Program-made: the position numbers and the translations under genes
In this document: one piece after another, positions 43,952-54,040 of the stretch
Numbering within the stretch: position 1 is the stretch's first letter
How the letters are laid out: the number at the start of each line of letters is the position of its first letter
The notes under the pieces: model-generated
The model's database searches: none
The model's input: only the letters and a program-made list of their open reading frames with translations
Told to the model about the DNA's origin: nothing
Assembly (NCBI RefSeq): GCF_900543425.1
Contig: NZ_UQRQ01000006.1
Coordinates: 1 to 64,000 of the forward strand
DNA from: an uncultured Sanguibacteroides sp.
GTDB lineage: Bacteria > Bacteroidota > Bacteroidia > Bacteroidales > Marinifilaceae
Direction: 5' to 3'
DNA length: 64,000 nt

Positions 43952-45088
43952 ATGAAAGAACAAAATTGGGACATTAAGTTATTGGAATATGTGACGGGTG
44001 AAGTGGTCGATGAAAAAGAAAAGCAGGAGATTGAGTCTTGGATTGCAGCAGATGAGAGAAATCGGGCTTCTTTTGAACAAATGCAAATCAATTATTTAAG
44101 GCAACGCTGGTTTTTCCGGAGTAAGTTGATTCGTCGTAAGAGTCAGTGGAGAATACGCTCGAAGAGAAGGCGTATGGTATATATTACTTCCGTTGCTGCT
44201 TCTTTTCTTTTATTAGCGGGAATTTTTGTTTTCTGGAGGGGAGAGAAAAGAAAACCTGTGATGAATACTTACGCGAAGGAGATGATTACTCCCGGAACTT
44301 TTCGGGCGAAGTTACTTCTCGCTTCGGGAGAAAAAGTAGAGTTAACGAAAAGGAAAAAGGAGATTCTGGAGCAACCACAGGTTCGGGTACTTACCAATGA
44401 ATCCGGGGAGTTAATTTATCAATCGAAAGAGAATACCCCCTTAAAGGAGGTATATAACACTCTTTTTGTGGAGCGGGGTTGTGAATATAAGATGACTTTC
44501 TCGGACGGATCTGTTGCCTGGATAAATTCGTCTACCGAAATAGAGTATCCTGTTGTTTTTATGGGGGATAAACGTGTGGTTAAGTTAAAGGGCGAAGCTT
44601 ATTTTCAGGTAAAATCGGATTCCTTAAAGCCTTTTATCGTTTGGGCCGATGGGGTTGAAATAAAAGTAACGGGAACGGAATTTAATGTAAATACCCATTG
44701 GCATAACTCGGTAGAGACCGTGTTGGTCAAGGGAGAAGTTCATGTGAAGAAAGACAGTATGGAATTTTGTTTGAAACCTTCCCAACGGGCGGTATACGAT
44801 GTTTCGGGTAATACGATGTATCGGGAGGATGTGGATGTTGAAAAATACATTGCCTGGAAAGAGGGTGATTTTCTTTTTAGTGAAGAACGGCTGGAAGATA
44901 TTATGGACAAATTATCACTTTGGTATGATTGTCATGTTTTTTTTAAGAGTCAGGCATTGAAAGAGATTCGTCTATCCGGAGATATGAGAAAGTACGGGAA
45001 AATAGAGGAATTACTTCACTTTTTCGAGAGCAGCATGGAGGTGAAATTTAAAATAGAGGGAAAAAGCATTATAGTAGAAGATAAATAA
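43952..45088 (+). CDS. FecR-family anti-sigma factor
   Basis: The 378-residue protein starts with a helical sigma-binding part (LLEYVTGEVVDEKEKQEIESWIA), has a single membrane span (about residues 73-90, VYITSVAASFLLLAGIFVF), and a periplasmic FecR domain (SDGSVAWINSSTEIEYPVVF, LKGEAYFQV, VTGTEFNVNT) followed by a DUF4974 C-terminus (LEDIMDKLSLWYDCHVFF...IRLSGDMRKYGKIEELLHFFE). It relays a signal from the TonB-linked transporter to the ECF sigma factor. A hairpin follows its stop, before susC. Confidence 0.93.
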   Translation: MKEQNWDIKLLEYVTGEVVDEKEKQEIESWIAADERNRASFEQMQINYLRQRWFFRSKLIRRKSQWRIRSKRRRMVYITSVAASFLLLAGIFVFWRGEKRKPVMNTYAKEMITPGTFRAKLLLASGEKVELTKRKKEILEQPQVRVLTNESGELIYQSKENTPLKEVYNTLFVERGCEYKMTFSDGSVAWINSSTEIEYPVVFMGDKRVVKLKGEAYFQVKSDSLKPFIVWADGVEIKVTGTEFNVNTHWHNSVETVLVKGEVHVKKDSMEFCLKPSQRAVYDVSGNTMYREDVDVEKYIAWKEGDFLFSEERLEDIMDKLSLWYDCHVFFKSQALKEIRLSGDMRKYGKIEELLHFFESSMEVKFKIEGKSIIVEDK

Positions 45089-45089
45089 A

Positions 45090-45119
45090 AAACGGAAAGA
45101 TCGGCCAATCCTTCCGTTT
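45090..45119 (+). terminator. Hairpin between fecR and susC
   Basis: AAACGGAA pairs with TTCCGTTT (8 bp); only a short T run follows, so it may be partial termination or an mRNA boundary. Confidence 0.45.
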
Positions 45120-45172
45120 ATAACCACATTATCAAGAAGATAATGTTCATTAATAATCTAAATCGCAAATTT

Positions 45173-48100
45173 ATGAAAAAAAATGAAGATCGTAAAGAAA
45201 ATTTACGGCCCAATCAGAAAATCTTTAAAATTATGAAGATCACTCTATTTCTGATGTTTGTGTTCATGTTCCAGGTGAAAGGGGAGATTTTTTCTCAGAA
45301 CCAGCGTGTCAGTTTGGATTTGGAGAATTGTAGCGTGGAGGAGTTTTTTAAAGAGATCAGAAAACAAACGGGTGTTCGCTTTATGTACAAGAGTGAATAC
45401 GTGAAAAAAATGTCTCGTTTCGATGTCAAAGCAAAAAACAAGGAGTTGAAAGAATTGTTGGATGACGTATTCAAAGATTCCGGACTGATGTGTTTGTTTG
45501 AAGAAAATGTTATCGTGTTGGTGAAACAAAGTCTGCCGGGAAGCCAGAAAAAGGAAGGGAAAAAAATAAAAGGAAGGGTTATCGATAGAAAAGGGATACC
45601 CATGGTTGGTGCGACCGTTTTGATAAAAGGGACGACAACGGGGGTAATGGTCGATACGGCCGGTCGTTTTTCTCTTGTATTACCGGATATTCCGGATCTG
45701 ACATTGGTTTTCCGTTTTGTCGGAATGGAGACCAAGGAGGTAAACATAAAAGATATTAAGGATCAGGAGATCTTGGCCGGGGAAAAAGACTATGTGGTAA
45801 CGCTGGTTGAATCGGTTGAGAGTTTGGATGATGTGGTGGTTACCGGATATGCTAATGTACGGAAAGAGTCCTACACGGGAACGGCCATCCGGGTTGAAGG
45901 TAAGGAGCTATTGAAAGTGGCCAATCGTAATATTATCTCCTCCCTTCAGGTTTTCGACCCCTCTTTTCGTATCATGGAAAACAATATCATGGGTTCCAAT
46001 CCGAATGCTATACCTGAATTTTACATCCGCGGTCAGTCCGGTATCGGTAATTTAAATTTTTCGGATATCAGTGAAACCAAAACAAAGAATAATCCGAACC
46101 TGCCTATTTTCATATTAGACGGGTTGGATGTAAGTGTAGAGAAGATCTACGATATGGATCCGAATCGAATCCATAGTATCACGATATTGAAAGATGCCGC
46201 GGCAACGGCGGTATACGGATCGCGTGCTTCTAACGGTGTGGTGGTTATCGAAACCATTGCTCCTAAAGCCGGGAAATTTAATATTACCTATAATTTGACC
46301 GGATCAATCACGGCTCCGGATCTTACCAGTTACGATTATTTCGATGCGGCTGAAAAGTTGGAGGTAGAAAAATTAGCCGGTTATTATGAAATCAATCCGC
46401 CTAATAATGGCATTCGTCACGTGTATTCGGAGTTAATACAAAAACAGATGGCCTTGGCGAAAGGAGTGAATACCGACTGGCTGGCTCTGCCTTTACGCGT
46501 GGGATACAATCATAAGCATAGTGTGGCTATAGACGGTGGTAACGATAATATCCGTTACGGAATCAACCTTTTTTATGACCAACAGAAAGGAGTTATGAAA
46601 AAAGACTTGCGTAGCCGGCTCGGAACGGAATTACGAATCGATTACCGCTTATCGAATCTAAACGTTATTAATCGGATATCCTTTAATAAAGTACTTGCCA
46701 AGAACTCGCCTTACGGTACTTTTTCCGATTATGTAAACCAGTTGCCGTATAACGAATTGTATGATGAATTTGGAAACTACCTGTATAATTTTAACACGTG
46801 GCATTCCGGTTCGATCTATGTTAATCCGATGTACGAGGGAGCCGAGACCAAAAACTTTAGTAAAACGACCACGGAAGAGTTTTCCGATAACCTGTTAGTC
46901 GACTGGTATCTGAATGAACATCTGAATATTAAGGCTCAAATCGGTTTTACGCGGACGACGACTTCCGGTAAAGACTTTACCGATCCGGCTTCCGGAAAAT
47001 ATTTTAATGCTTCGAACGATACGCCGAAAGGAAGTTTGTTGACTTCAGAAGGAAAAACTTTCGACTGGACAACCAATTTACAGGTACTTTATAACCGTTC
47101 TATCGGAGTCAATCATATCAGTGGTTCTATCGGTATCAATACGACGGAGAAATATTACTCTTCAGTGGGTATCAATTACCGGGGATTTCCATCCGGAAAT
47201 TTAAGCTCGATCATGTATGCTCAGGAGATCGTGGGTAAACCCTCGGAATCGGATAATCATACTCGGTTGGCCGGAGCTTTTGTTCGTTTGAACTATTCTT
47301 ATAACGATATCTATCTGTTTGACGGTTCTTTGCGTTTTGACGGTTCTTCCGAGTTCGGTTCGGACAAAAAATTTGCTCCCTTCTATTCGGCAGGTTTCGG
47401 GGTGAATCTCCACAACTATAAATTCTTAAAGGGAAACCCGGTGTTAACGCAGCTGAAGTTGACCGGGACTTTCGGACAAACGGGTAAATTGGACTTCGAG
47501 CCTTATGCGGCTAAAGATATTTATGAAATATTCTCCAATAACTGGTATGCTACCGGGATGGGAGTGAAGTTGATGGCCTTGGGAAATTCCGATTTAAAAT
47601 GGGAAAAGAAAAACAGTTACGACCTGAAACTGGAGGTCGATTTTTACAACGGATTGTTTAATGCTCAATTGGGGTATTATAATACCGTCACGAATGATAT
47701 GATTACACGGATGTCCGTACCTTCCTCTTTCGGATTTACCTCTTATTACGATAATATGGGTAAAGTGGAAAATATAGGTTATGAATTGATCGTGAGGTCT
47801 AATCTTGTTCGGAATCAGGATTGGGACGTGAGTGTATATGGAAATATGGCACATAATAAGAATAAGATCTTAAAGATCGCCAACTCCTTAAAACGCTATA
47901 ATGACATGGTGGACGATTATTATTCTGATTACAGGGGATATGATGCAAAATACGCGAAATCTTTTACCAAATACGAGGAGGGTGGATCAACGACTTCTAT
48001 TTACGGAATGAAATCGTTAGGAATCGATCCTTCCAGCGGGCAGGAAGTTTTCGTGAGAAAAGACGGAACTATTACCTATGAATGGGAAGCCAACGAACAA

Positions 48101-48577
48101 CAAATATTGGGAGATAAAGAACCGGATGTGAAAGGAGCGTTCGGGGTAAATATCCAATGGAAGACATTGAGTTTATATGCCAGTTTTATGTATGAATTCG
48201 GAGGACAGGTTTATAACGGGACTATCCCAGAGCGTATAGAAAGTGTGGATTTGTATAACTATAACGCGGATAGGCGCGTGCTTACGGATCGGTGGATAAC
48301 GATCGGAAACATTACTCCGTTGAAAGATATTGCCGACCGAACGAATTACTCTCGTCCTACTTCTCGTTTTGTTCAGGATAATAATGTATTGAAATTCAAT
48401 TCGTTGAGTGTGGCTTGGACCGTAACGGATGGCTTCGTAAGGAAGTTGAGAATGAGTCAGTTTAAATTGCAGTTCACGATGAACGACGTGGCTTATTGGT
48501 CAACCGTAAAGCAGGAACGGGGGACTGGTTATCCTTTTGCCAGAAATTTTGATTTTACCTTAGGTATAAGTTTCTAA
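45173..48577 (+). CDS. SusC/RagA-family TonB-linked outer membrane protein with STN domain
   Basis: The 1134-residue protein has a signal peptide (about residues 23-42, after a basic stretch), a Secretin/TonB N-terminal STN domain (about 44-118, SLDLENCSVEEFFKEIRKQTGVRFMY), a carboxypeptidase-like regulatory domain (IKGRVIDRKGIPMVGATVLIKGTTTGVMVD), a plug (VVVTGYANVRKESYTGTAI, ... ILKDAAATAVYGSRASNGVVVIET) and a 22-strand barrel ending FTLGISF. The STN domain is the part that touches FecR in regulated transporters, matching the sigma/anti-sigma pair upstream. The substrate is unknown. Start 45173 (MKKNEDRK) is preferred to 45143; either keeps the leader. Confidence 0.93.
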   Translation: MKKNEDRKENLRPNQKIFKIMKITLFLMFVFMFQVKGEIFSQNQRVSLDLENCSVEEFFKEIRKQTGVRFMYKSEYVKKMSRFDVKAKNKELKELLDDVFKDSGLMCLFEENVIVLVKQSLPGSQKKEGKKIKGRVIDRKGIPMVGATVLIKGTTTGVMVDTAGRFSLVLPDIPDLTLVFRFVGMETKEVNIKDIKDQEILAGEKDYVVTLVESVESLDDVVVTGYANVRKESYTGTAIRVEGKELLKVANRNIISSLQVFDPSFRIMENNIMGSNPNAIPEFYIRGQSGIGNLNFSDISETKTKNNPNLPIFILDGLDVSVEKIYDMDPNRIHSITILKDAAATAVYGSRASNGVVVIETIAPKAGKFNITYNLTGSITAPDLTSYDYFDAAEKLEVEKLAGYYEINPPNNGIRHVYSELIQKQMALAKGVNTDWLALPLRVGYNHKHSVAIDGGNDNIRYGINLFYDQQKGVMKKDLRSRLGTELRIDYRLSNLNVINRISFNKVLAKNSPYGTFSDYVNQLPYNELYDEFGNYLYNFNTWHSGSIYVNPMYEGAETKNFSKTTTEEFSDNLLVDWYLNEHLNIKAQIGFTRTTTSGKDFTDPASGKYFNASNDTPKGSLLTSEGKTFDWTTNLQVLYNRSIGVNHISGSIGINTTEKYYSSVGINYRGFPSGNLSSIMYAQEIVGKPSESDNHTRLAGAFVRLNYSYNDIYLFDGSLRFDGSSEFGSDKKFAPFYSAGFGVNLHNYKFLKGNPVLTQLKLTGTFGQTGKLDFEPYAAKDIYEIFSNNWYATGMGVKLMALGNSDLKWEKKNSYDLKLEVDFYNGLFNAQLGYYNTVTNDMITRMSVPSSFGFTSYYDNMGKVENIGYELIVRSNLVRNQDWDVSVYGNMAHNKNKILKIANSLKRYNDMVDDYYSDYRGYDAKYAKSFTKYEEGGSTTSIYGMKSLGIDPSSGQEVFVRKDGTITYEWEANEQQILGDKEPDVKGAFGVNIQWKTLSLYASFMYEFGGQVYNGTIPERIESVDLYNYNADRRVLTDRWITIGNITPLKDIADRTNYSRPTSRFVQDNNVLKFNSLSVAWTVTDGFVRKLRMSQFKLQFTMNDVAYWSTVKQERGTGYPFARNFDFTLGISF

Positions 48578-48594
48578 CTATAAAATAGAATACG

Positions 48595-50061
48595 ATGAGA
48601 AAAGGTTTTATAATATTATGCATACAGATAGGTTTATTCTGTTCTTGTAATAGTTGGCTGGAATTGGAGCCGGCGAACCAGATCAGTAAGGAAAAACTTT
48701 TTTCGGATGAAGCAGGATTTCAGAATGCATTGAATGGAATTTATCAGAAGTGTGCGGAGACAAATTTGTATGGAAAGAATCTGAGTTGGGGAACTTTAAG
48801 TGTAATCGGACAGAATTATAACTTAGACGTTATCTATGATAATAATGACGGTTACATGGGAGAATATGAATACGAGTCCTCTTACGGATTAACCGTGATC
48901 GATAATATTTGGTCGGGACTTTATAATGCTATCGCTAACTGTAATTTGTTGTTGAATGAGATCTCTTCTGCCTCTCCCTCTTCATTTACCTTGGATACGG
49001 TGGCTAAAAATTTAATCATGGGAGAAACCTATGCTTTACGGGCATTTTGTCATTTGGATTTGATTCGCTTGTTTGCTCCGGCTCCGGTCAAAAACGACCA
49101 GGCAGCCTTGGTTCCTTATCACGATACTTATCCTTCTGTCATAACGGTACCCTTAAAGACCAAAGAGGCGATAGATAAGGTTATCGAAGATTTATTGAAG
49201 GCGAAGGATCTGGTAGCTTACCATGATACGGTTTACAACAAGACGGGTATGGCTTATAAAATGGCAGCTCGCTTCCAAGGGCAGTATTCTAATAAAGGCG
49301 GTTCCTTTTATAACAAAAGGGGATATCGTTTGAATTATTGTGCTATCGTGGGATTGTTGGCCCGGGCTTATCTTTACAAAGGAGATATCGATAATGCCTT
49401 GTATTACGCGAAACATTTTTATGATCGTTTCTATAACGGGAATAAATGGTTTACTTTCAATTCGTCATACGATTACACGACTTCTTTGAACTATAAACAA
49501 AAGAAATACTTGGAAGAGTGTCTGTTTGCTTTTTACAATGGAGATTTGCTTCAGACTGTGGAGGGCTATTGTGCGGTGGGAAGTTATCCGAGTTCCTTAC
49601 AGTTAGCGGATTATGACGGTGTGTTTGCCGAAGACATGGATGATTATCGTTCCAATTTGATTAGTAATGATGAGGACCGTAATATTTATAAATACCGTCA
49701 GGTAAATAATTACCAGCAGGATGATGTGGAAGGGTTGGCTATTCCCGTGTTACGCTTAAGTGAGATGTATTACATTTTAATGGAGTGTAACTTCCTGAAA
49801 GGGAACAAAGCCGAATGCATGCGTTTATTGAAGGAATTTCGGGAGAAGAAAGGGTGTAAACGTCAGATTTCTTCTATTAGCGATATCGGAAATTTATATG
49901 ATATTTTGGTTAACGATGCCCGTCGGGAATTTGTGGGAGAGGGGCAGCTTTTCTTTATGTACAAACGTTTGAATCGGAATATTCTGGTTGAGGATGGAGA
50001 AATTACGGCTTCAGAGGACCGAATGACATTCAAGGTTCCCGATAGTCAGAATTTTTATTAA
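48595..50061 (+). CDS. SusD/RagB-family substrate-binding lipoprotein
   Basis: The 488-residue lipoprotein has a lipobox ending at Cys18 (LFCSC-NSW) and the SusD pattern: LELEPANQISKEKLFSDEAGFQNALNGIYQ at the start, SGLYNAIANCNLLLNEI, ALRAFCHLDLIRLFAP (TPR-like helices), and the C-terminal LRLSEMYYILMECNFLKGNKAECMRLL...ARREFVGEGQLFFMYKRLNR. It lids the SusC barrel on the outer surface. The gap to susC is 17 bases. Confidence 0.93.
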   Translation: MRKGFIILCIQIGLFCSCNSWLELEPANQISKEKLFSDEAGFQNALNGIYQKCAETNLYGKNLSWGTLSVIGQNYNLDVIYDNNDGYMGEYEYESSYGLTVIDNIWSGLYNAIANCNLLLNEISSASPSSFTLDTVAKNLIMGETYALRAFCHLDLIRLFAPAPVKNDQAALVPYHDTYPSVITVPLKTKEAIDKVIEDLLKAKDLVAYHDTVYNKTGMAYKMAARFQGQYSNKGGSFYNKRGYRLNYCAIVGLLARAYLYKGDIDNALYYAKHFYDRFYNGNKWFTFNSSYDYTTSLNYKQKKYLEECLFAFYNGDLLQTVEGYCAVGSYPSSLQLADYDGVFAEDMDDYRSNLISNDEDRNIYKYRQVNNYQQDDVEGLAIPVLRLSEMYYILMECNFLKGNKAECMRLLKEFREKKGCKRQISSISDIGNLYDILVNDARREFVGEGQLFFMYKRLNRNILVEDGEITASEDRMTFKVPDSQNFY

Positions 50062-50076
50062 TTAAATAGTGATATT

Positions 50077-50748
50077 ATGAGAAAATATGTATATCTGTTA
50101 CTGCTTCTTGTTGGTGTGGTAAGTTGTAATAATGACGATATAAAAGTATACCAATCGGATAGTTATATTTCTTTTACCAATAAGGAGAAAGATACGGTAA
50201 TTGTTTCCTTTTTTATGTTAGGAAATTTAAGTGAATGCGAGTGGCCGATAGAGATAAGGCATACCGGTATTCCTAAGGAGGAAGATCAGGAATTTACGCT
50301 TTCTGTGGTCAATGAAAAAACAACCCTGAAAAGCGGATACTATAGCTTGCCGACGGTAACGACCTTTCAACCGATGAGTAAGTTGGATACCTTTTACGTG
50401 AAGTTAACCAACTATCCGGAGTTGACGACCACGAATGCTTACCTCTGTTTGGAATTGAAAGAGAATGCCGTGTTTAAATTGGGAGATCGGGATTATCGTC
50501 GTATTTATTTAAAGGTGAATGATAATGTGGCACGGCCGGATTGGTGGAACAGTCGGGTGGAGACTTATTATCTCGGGACTTATACCGATACAAAATTCAG
50601 AACGTTAGTGGGAGCTGTTCAACCGGATCTTTCCGACCCGAGCGAGGATTGGATTCGCTCCTGGGCTCTTGAATTTAAAAATTGGCTGGATATGAATCCT
50701 ACCCCGGATGAAAACGGAGATCCGATGACTGTACCTGTAAGAATTTAA
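50077..50748 (+). CDS. DUF4843 lipoprotein
   Basis: The 223-residue protein has a lipobox ending at Cys17 (VGVVSC-NNDD) and the DUF4843 pattern SDSYISFTNKEKDTVIVSFFMLGNLSECEWPIEIRHTG, YLCLELKENAVFKLGDRDYRRIYLKVNDNVARPDWWN. DUF4843 proteins are immunoglobulin-like surface lipoproteins found in SusCD-type loci. It probably helps bind the locus substrate, but nothing more specific is known. Spacing to susD is 15 bases and to the PKD-like gene 11 bases. Confidence 0.88.
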   Translation: MRKYVYLLLLLVGVVSCNNDDIKVYQSDSYISFTNKEKDTVIVSFFMLGNLSECEWPIEIRHTGIPKEEDQEFTLSVVNEKTTLKSGYYSLPTVTTFQPMSKLDTFYVKLTNYPELTTTNAYLCLELKENAVFKLGDRDYRRIYLKVNDNVARPDWWNSRVETYYLGTYTDTKFRTLVGAVQPDLSDPSEDWIRSWALEFKNWLDMNPTPDENGDPMTVPVRI

Positions 50749-50759
50749 CTTAAAATGGA

Positions 50760-52304
50760 ATGAATATGAAGAACATAAAAATATTTTGCACGTTCGTGGT
50801 CAGTATGCTGTTACTCTTCTCCTGTTTTGAAGATGATGGTAATTATGACTATAAGGATTTGGAAATACATAAAATAACCATTCGTTATCCGGTCTACGGA
50901 ATTACGGTGTATCAGGGGGAACCGGTCGTTTTCACTCCGACGTTGTCGTTTGCTAATCAGGAACAAAAAGAGGCCGGAGACACCAATATGTACAAATGGT
51001 CTTACCATTTTGATTATCTCGGATGTGTGTGTACCGAGCGAAATATGAATATGGTTTTTGAGGATGCGGAAGTGAACAAGACTTACGAGGGAATTGTAAT
51101 GGCTGAGGATACGTTGACGGGAGCTATTTATACTCAGAATATTTCGTTTGTTTACAAGAGCCGCTATACGGCCGGCTGGATCATTTTATCCGATGACGGA
51201 GGAAAGAGTAAGTTAAATTTGGTGCGGATACAAAACGAACAATGGTACACGGATAAGGATATTTATGGGGCCATTCATGATAAGGAGTTGGGAACACAAC
51301 CGATGGGGTTGATCGGAAATCGTTCCGGAAGGAATGATGTTCGGGTTTTACAGAAAGGAGCGGAGGGAAATGTCATTTTGGAGGGAACCAATTATCAAAA
51401 GATCGGGACGATTGCCGATGAGTTTGTGGGAGGAAAATACCCGGATGGTTTTGTCCCGAAATCTATGGCGGTATCCGGAGGGAATGTAGCTGCCATACAG
51501 GGAGAAAACGGGGAAGTATTCACGAAAACTTTCGATAGTTGGTCGGGAACACCTTATGAATATGCCTTATTTGCAAATGTTCCGCTTCAATTAAATAAAC
51601 AGAAATTGAACGTGCCTTTCCTGTTACGAGCTTCTCAGGGGACTTCGACTTATAATCTTATGCTGTATGACGAGACATTCCACGCTTTCTTTATGCTTTA
51701 TGGAGCTTCTTTCTATGACGCGGGAAGATTATATAAATTAAAAGCTCCGGAAGATTGGGACGGAACAAAAGGGCCTTCTCCCGATAATTTAAGTAATTAT
51801 GAGATGGTGTATTGTCAAATGAAAAATGCTTCTTCTTATAATCAGGATATTTGCGCTATTTTGAAGCATAAAACGAATGGAAACCTGTATCTCTATACGT
51901 TTGAATATTCATCGTCGAGTTCCAATGTAATTGTAAAAAATATTGCTTACACGCAGATCCTTGCCGCTTCAGCCGCGTTGATGGGAGAAAATACCCGATT
52001 CCATGCATTGAGAGGCCGTCCCTATATGTTTTTTGTTTCGGAAACAGATCCTTCCACACTTTATTATTATGATTTGAAAACCAATAAACATGAACCGTTT
52101 AAAACGTTTAGCGGACGTAAGATTGTTGCCATGGAGTCCGATTATAGTAACAATAATCATGTCGGAATCGGTCTGGATAACGGGGAGTTCTATTTGTTGA
52201 ACGTGGTAGACGAGGTATTGGTGAGCGGAACGGAAGAAGATAAAGTGATTTATAATACGAAAGTCGACGGAAAAGTCGTCGATCTGTTTTATAAACAATA
52301 TTGA
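50760..52304 (+). CDS. PKD-like family surface lipoprotein
   Basis: The 514-residue protein has a lipobox ending at Cys22 (MLLLFSC-FEDDGNYDYKD) and an N-terminal PKD-like domain (KITIRYPVYGITVYQGEPVVFTPTLSF, ..YKWSYHFDYLG, ..EGIVMAEDTLTGAIYTQNISFVY), followed by a beta-propeller-like region (TAGWIILSDDGGKSKLNLVRIQ; LRGRPYMFFVSETDPSTLYYYDLKTN). It is typical of the last gene of SusCD-DUF4843 loci and is expected on the cell surface. A terminator closes the operon. Confidence 0.85.
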   Translation: MNMKNIKIFCTFVVSMLLLFSCFEDDGNYDYKDLEIHKITIRYPVYGITVYQGEPVVFTPTLSFANQEQKEAGDTNMYKWSYHFDYLGCVCTERNMNMVFEDAEVNKTYEGIVMAEDTLTGAIYTQNISFVYKSRYTAGWIILSDDGGKSKLNLVRIQNEQWYTDKDIYGAIHDKELGTQPMGLIGNRSGRNDVRVLQKGAEGNVILEGTNYQKIGTIADEFVGGKYPDGFVPKSMAVSGGNVAAIQGENGEVFTKTFDSWSGTPYEYALFANVPLQLNKQKLNVPFLLRASQGTSTYNLMLYDETFHAFFMLYGASFYDAGRLYKLKAPEDWDGTKGPSPDNLSNYEMVYCQMKNASSYNQDICAILKHKTNGNLYLYTFEYSSSSSNVIVKNIAYTQILAASAALMGENTRFHALRGRPYMFFVSETDPSTLYYYDLKTNKHEPFKTFSGRKIVAMESDYSNNNHVGIGLDNGEFYLLNVVDEVLVSGTEEDKVIYNTKVDGKVVDLFYKQY

Positions 52305-52343
52305 TTTGTCGCTATGATAATGTTTTAAATAATCACCGTGTGT

Positions 52344-52380
52344 TAGAGCCTGTTTTGAAGAGGCAGGCTCTATTTTTTTT
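52344..52380 (+). terminator. Terminator after the SusCD locus
   Basis: TAGAGCCTG pairs with CAGGCTCTA, followed by eight or more T. Confidence 0.9.
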
Positions 52381-52423
52381 CTGTAAGAAAATCGAAAGAA
52401 GTCGATAGACCGTTAGGGAAGTA

Positions 52424-52464
52424 AAAAGAGGTATCCCCTTATACAAAAGGGGTATGCCTCTTTT
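52424..52464. other. Imperfect stem-loop upstream of gnd
   Basis: AAAAGAGG...CCCCTT and AAGGGG...CCTCTTTT form a long stem with a small internal mismatch (GTAT/TATG). It lies 90 bases before gnd and could be a second terminator of the upstream operon. Confidence 0.5.
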
Positions 52465-52553
52465 GTATTGATGGGGTAAAGGTATATTTTGAGAGGAAAA
52501 CAAAATGAATTTAATCTCGTAAAACTGAATGTTATTTAATTAAAATTTATAAG

Positions 52554-54032
52554 ATGACACAGATTTCAGATATCGGGTTGATCGGTTTGGCTGTCATGGG
52601 AGAGAATTTGGCGCTGAATTTAGAGAATAAGGGTTATACTGTTTCCGTGTATAACCGGATTCATCCCGGGCAAAAGAGTGCTGTTGCCCGTTTTTTGGAG
52701 GGGCGGGGAAGAGAAAAACGCTTTGTCGGGGCTTATTCAATCCAACAGTTGGTAGAGTCGTTGAGGTTACCCCGGAAGATTATGTTGATGGTAAAAGCCG
52801 GAGAGCCCGTGGATGATTTGATAGGACAGCTGACACCTTGGCTTAGTCCTGGAGATGTTATCATCGACGGGGGAAATTCCGATTTTAAAGATACGGCAAG
52901 GCGGGTAAAGATGTTGGAGGAGAAAGGATTGTATTTCGTCGGTACCGGCATCTCTGGGGGAGAGGAGGGGGCCTTGAACGGACCCTCTATTATGCCGGGA
53001 GGATCGGAAACGGCCTGGCCTTTAGTGAAGGATATATTGCAGACGATTGCGGCTAAGTTGGACGACGGTTCTCCCTGTTGCGAATGGATCGGAAGCGGAG
53101 GGGCCGGACATTTCGTGAAAATGGTACATAACGGGATCGAATATGCCGATATGCAACTGATTGCGGAAGCCTATTCGATTTTGAAAAGGCGAACCGGTAA
53201 GAATAACGATGAAATCGGCCAAATCTTCGGGGAATGGAACAGGGGCGAGTTGAATAGTTATCTGATCGAGATTACGGCCGATATCCTGCATTTCCGGGAT
53301 GCGAACGGTCAATATTTGTTGGACTCCATATTGGATGTGGCCGGGCAAAAGGGAACCGGCAAATGGAGTGTCATGTCGGCTCTGGACGAAGCCGATCCTT
53401 TGACTTCGGTGGCAGAGGCTGTTTTTACCCGTTTTATGTCTACCAGACTGGAGGAACGGGAAAAGGCTGCTAAGCTTTATCCCTCTGAAGAGGCCGGGGA
53501 TCTGGTAACTTCCGTGGCGATCAATGATTCCGGGATAGAGGCGGTAAAGGAGGCTCTCTACGCGGCTAAATTGATATCCTATTCCCAGGGTTTCTCTTTG
53601 ATGAGACAGGCTTCCGAACGGTACGGTTGGGATTTGGATTTTGGGGCGATCGCTAAGATATGGCGTAAAGGATGTATCATTCGTTCCGTTTTCTTGGAAC
53701 GGATTACCCGGGCTTATCACCGGGATTCTACCCTGAATAATCTGTTATTCGATGCTTTTTTTCAGGATAAAATACAATTCACCCTTCCTGCTTTGCGGGG
53801 TGTCGTGGCGGACGGAGTATTTAACGGGATTGCCTTGCCTTGCTTCTCCTCCGCGTTGAGTTATTTCGACGGGTTGAGAACACTCCGGTCTCCGGCTAAC
53901 CTGATACAGGCTCAACGGGATTATTTCGGGGCTCATACTTACGAGCGTACGGATACCGAACGGGGACGTTTCTTCCACACGGATTGGACGGGAGAAGGAG
54001 GGGAAACGGTTTCCGGAACTTATAATGCATAG
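52554..54032 (+). CDS. gnd: 6-phosphogluconate dehydrogenase, decarboxylating
   Basis: The 492-residue protein starts with the NADP fold IGLIGLAVMGENLALNLENKGYTVSVYNR (about residues 7-35), has IDGGNSDFKDT, GTGISGGEEGALNGPSIMPGG, and the active-site helix GAGHFVKMVHNGIEYADMQLIAEAY with the catalytic lysine. The C-terminal all-helical domain follows. It converts 6-phosphogluconate to ribulose 5-phosphate with NADPH. zwf begins 8 bases later, so they are cotranscribed. Confidence 0.97.
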   Translation: MTQISDIGLIGLAVMGENLALNLENKGYTVSVYNRIHPGQKSAVARFLEGRGREKRFVGAYSIQQLVESLRLPRKIMLMVKAGEPVDDLIGQLTPWLSPGDVIIDGGNSDFKDTARRVKMLEEKGLYFVGTGISGGEEGALNGPSIMPGGSETAWPLVKDILQTIAAKLDDGSPCCEWIGSGGAGHFVKMVHNGIEYADMQLIAEAYSILKRRTGKNNDEIGQIFGEWNRGELNSYLIEITADILHFRDANGQYLLDSILDVAGQKGTGKWSVMSALDEADPLTSVAEAVFTRFMSTRLEEREKAAKLYPSEEAGDLVTSVAINDSGIEAVKEALYAAKLISYSQGFSLMRQASERYGWDLDFGAIAKIWRKGCIIRSVFLERITRAYHRDSTLNNLLFDAFFQDKIQFTLPALRGVVADGVFNGIALPCFSSALSYFDGLRTLRSPANLIQAQRDYFGAHTYERTDTERGRFFHTDWTGEGGETVSGTYNA

Positions 54033-54040
54033 TCATCATC

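Noticed and set aside
53022..53720. Minus-strand frame of 232 codons inside gnd
   Set aside because: It is antisense to gnd and contains no recognisable domain.
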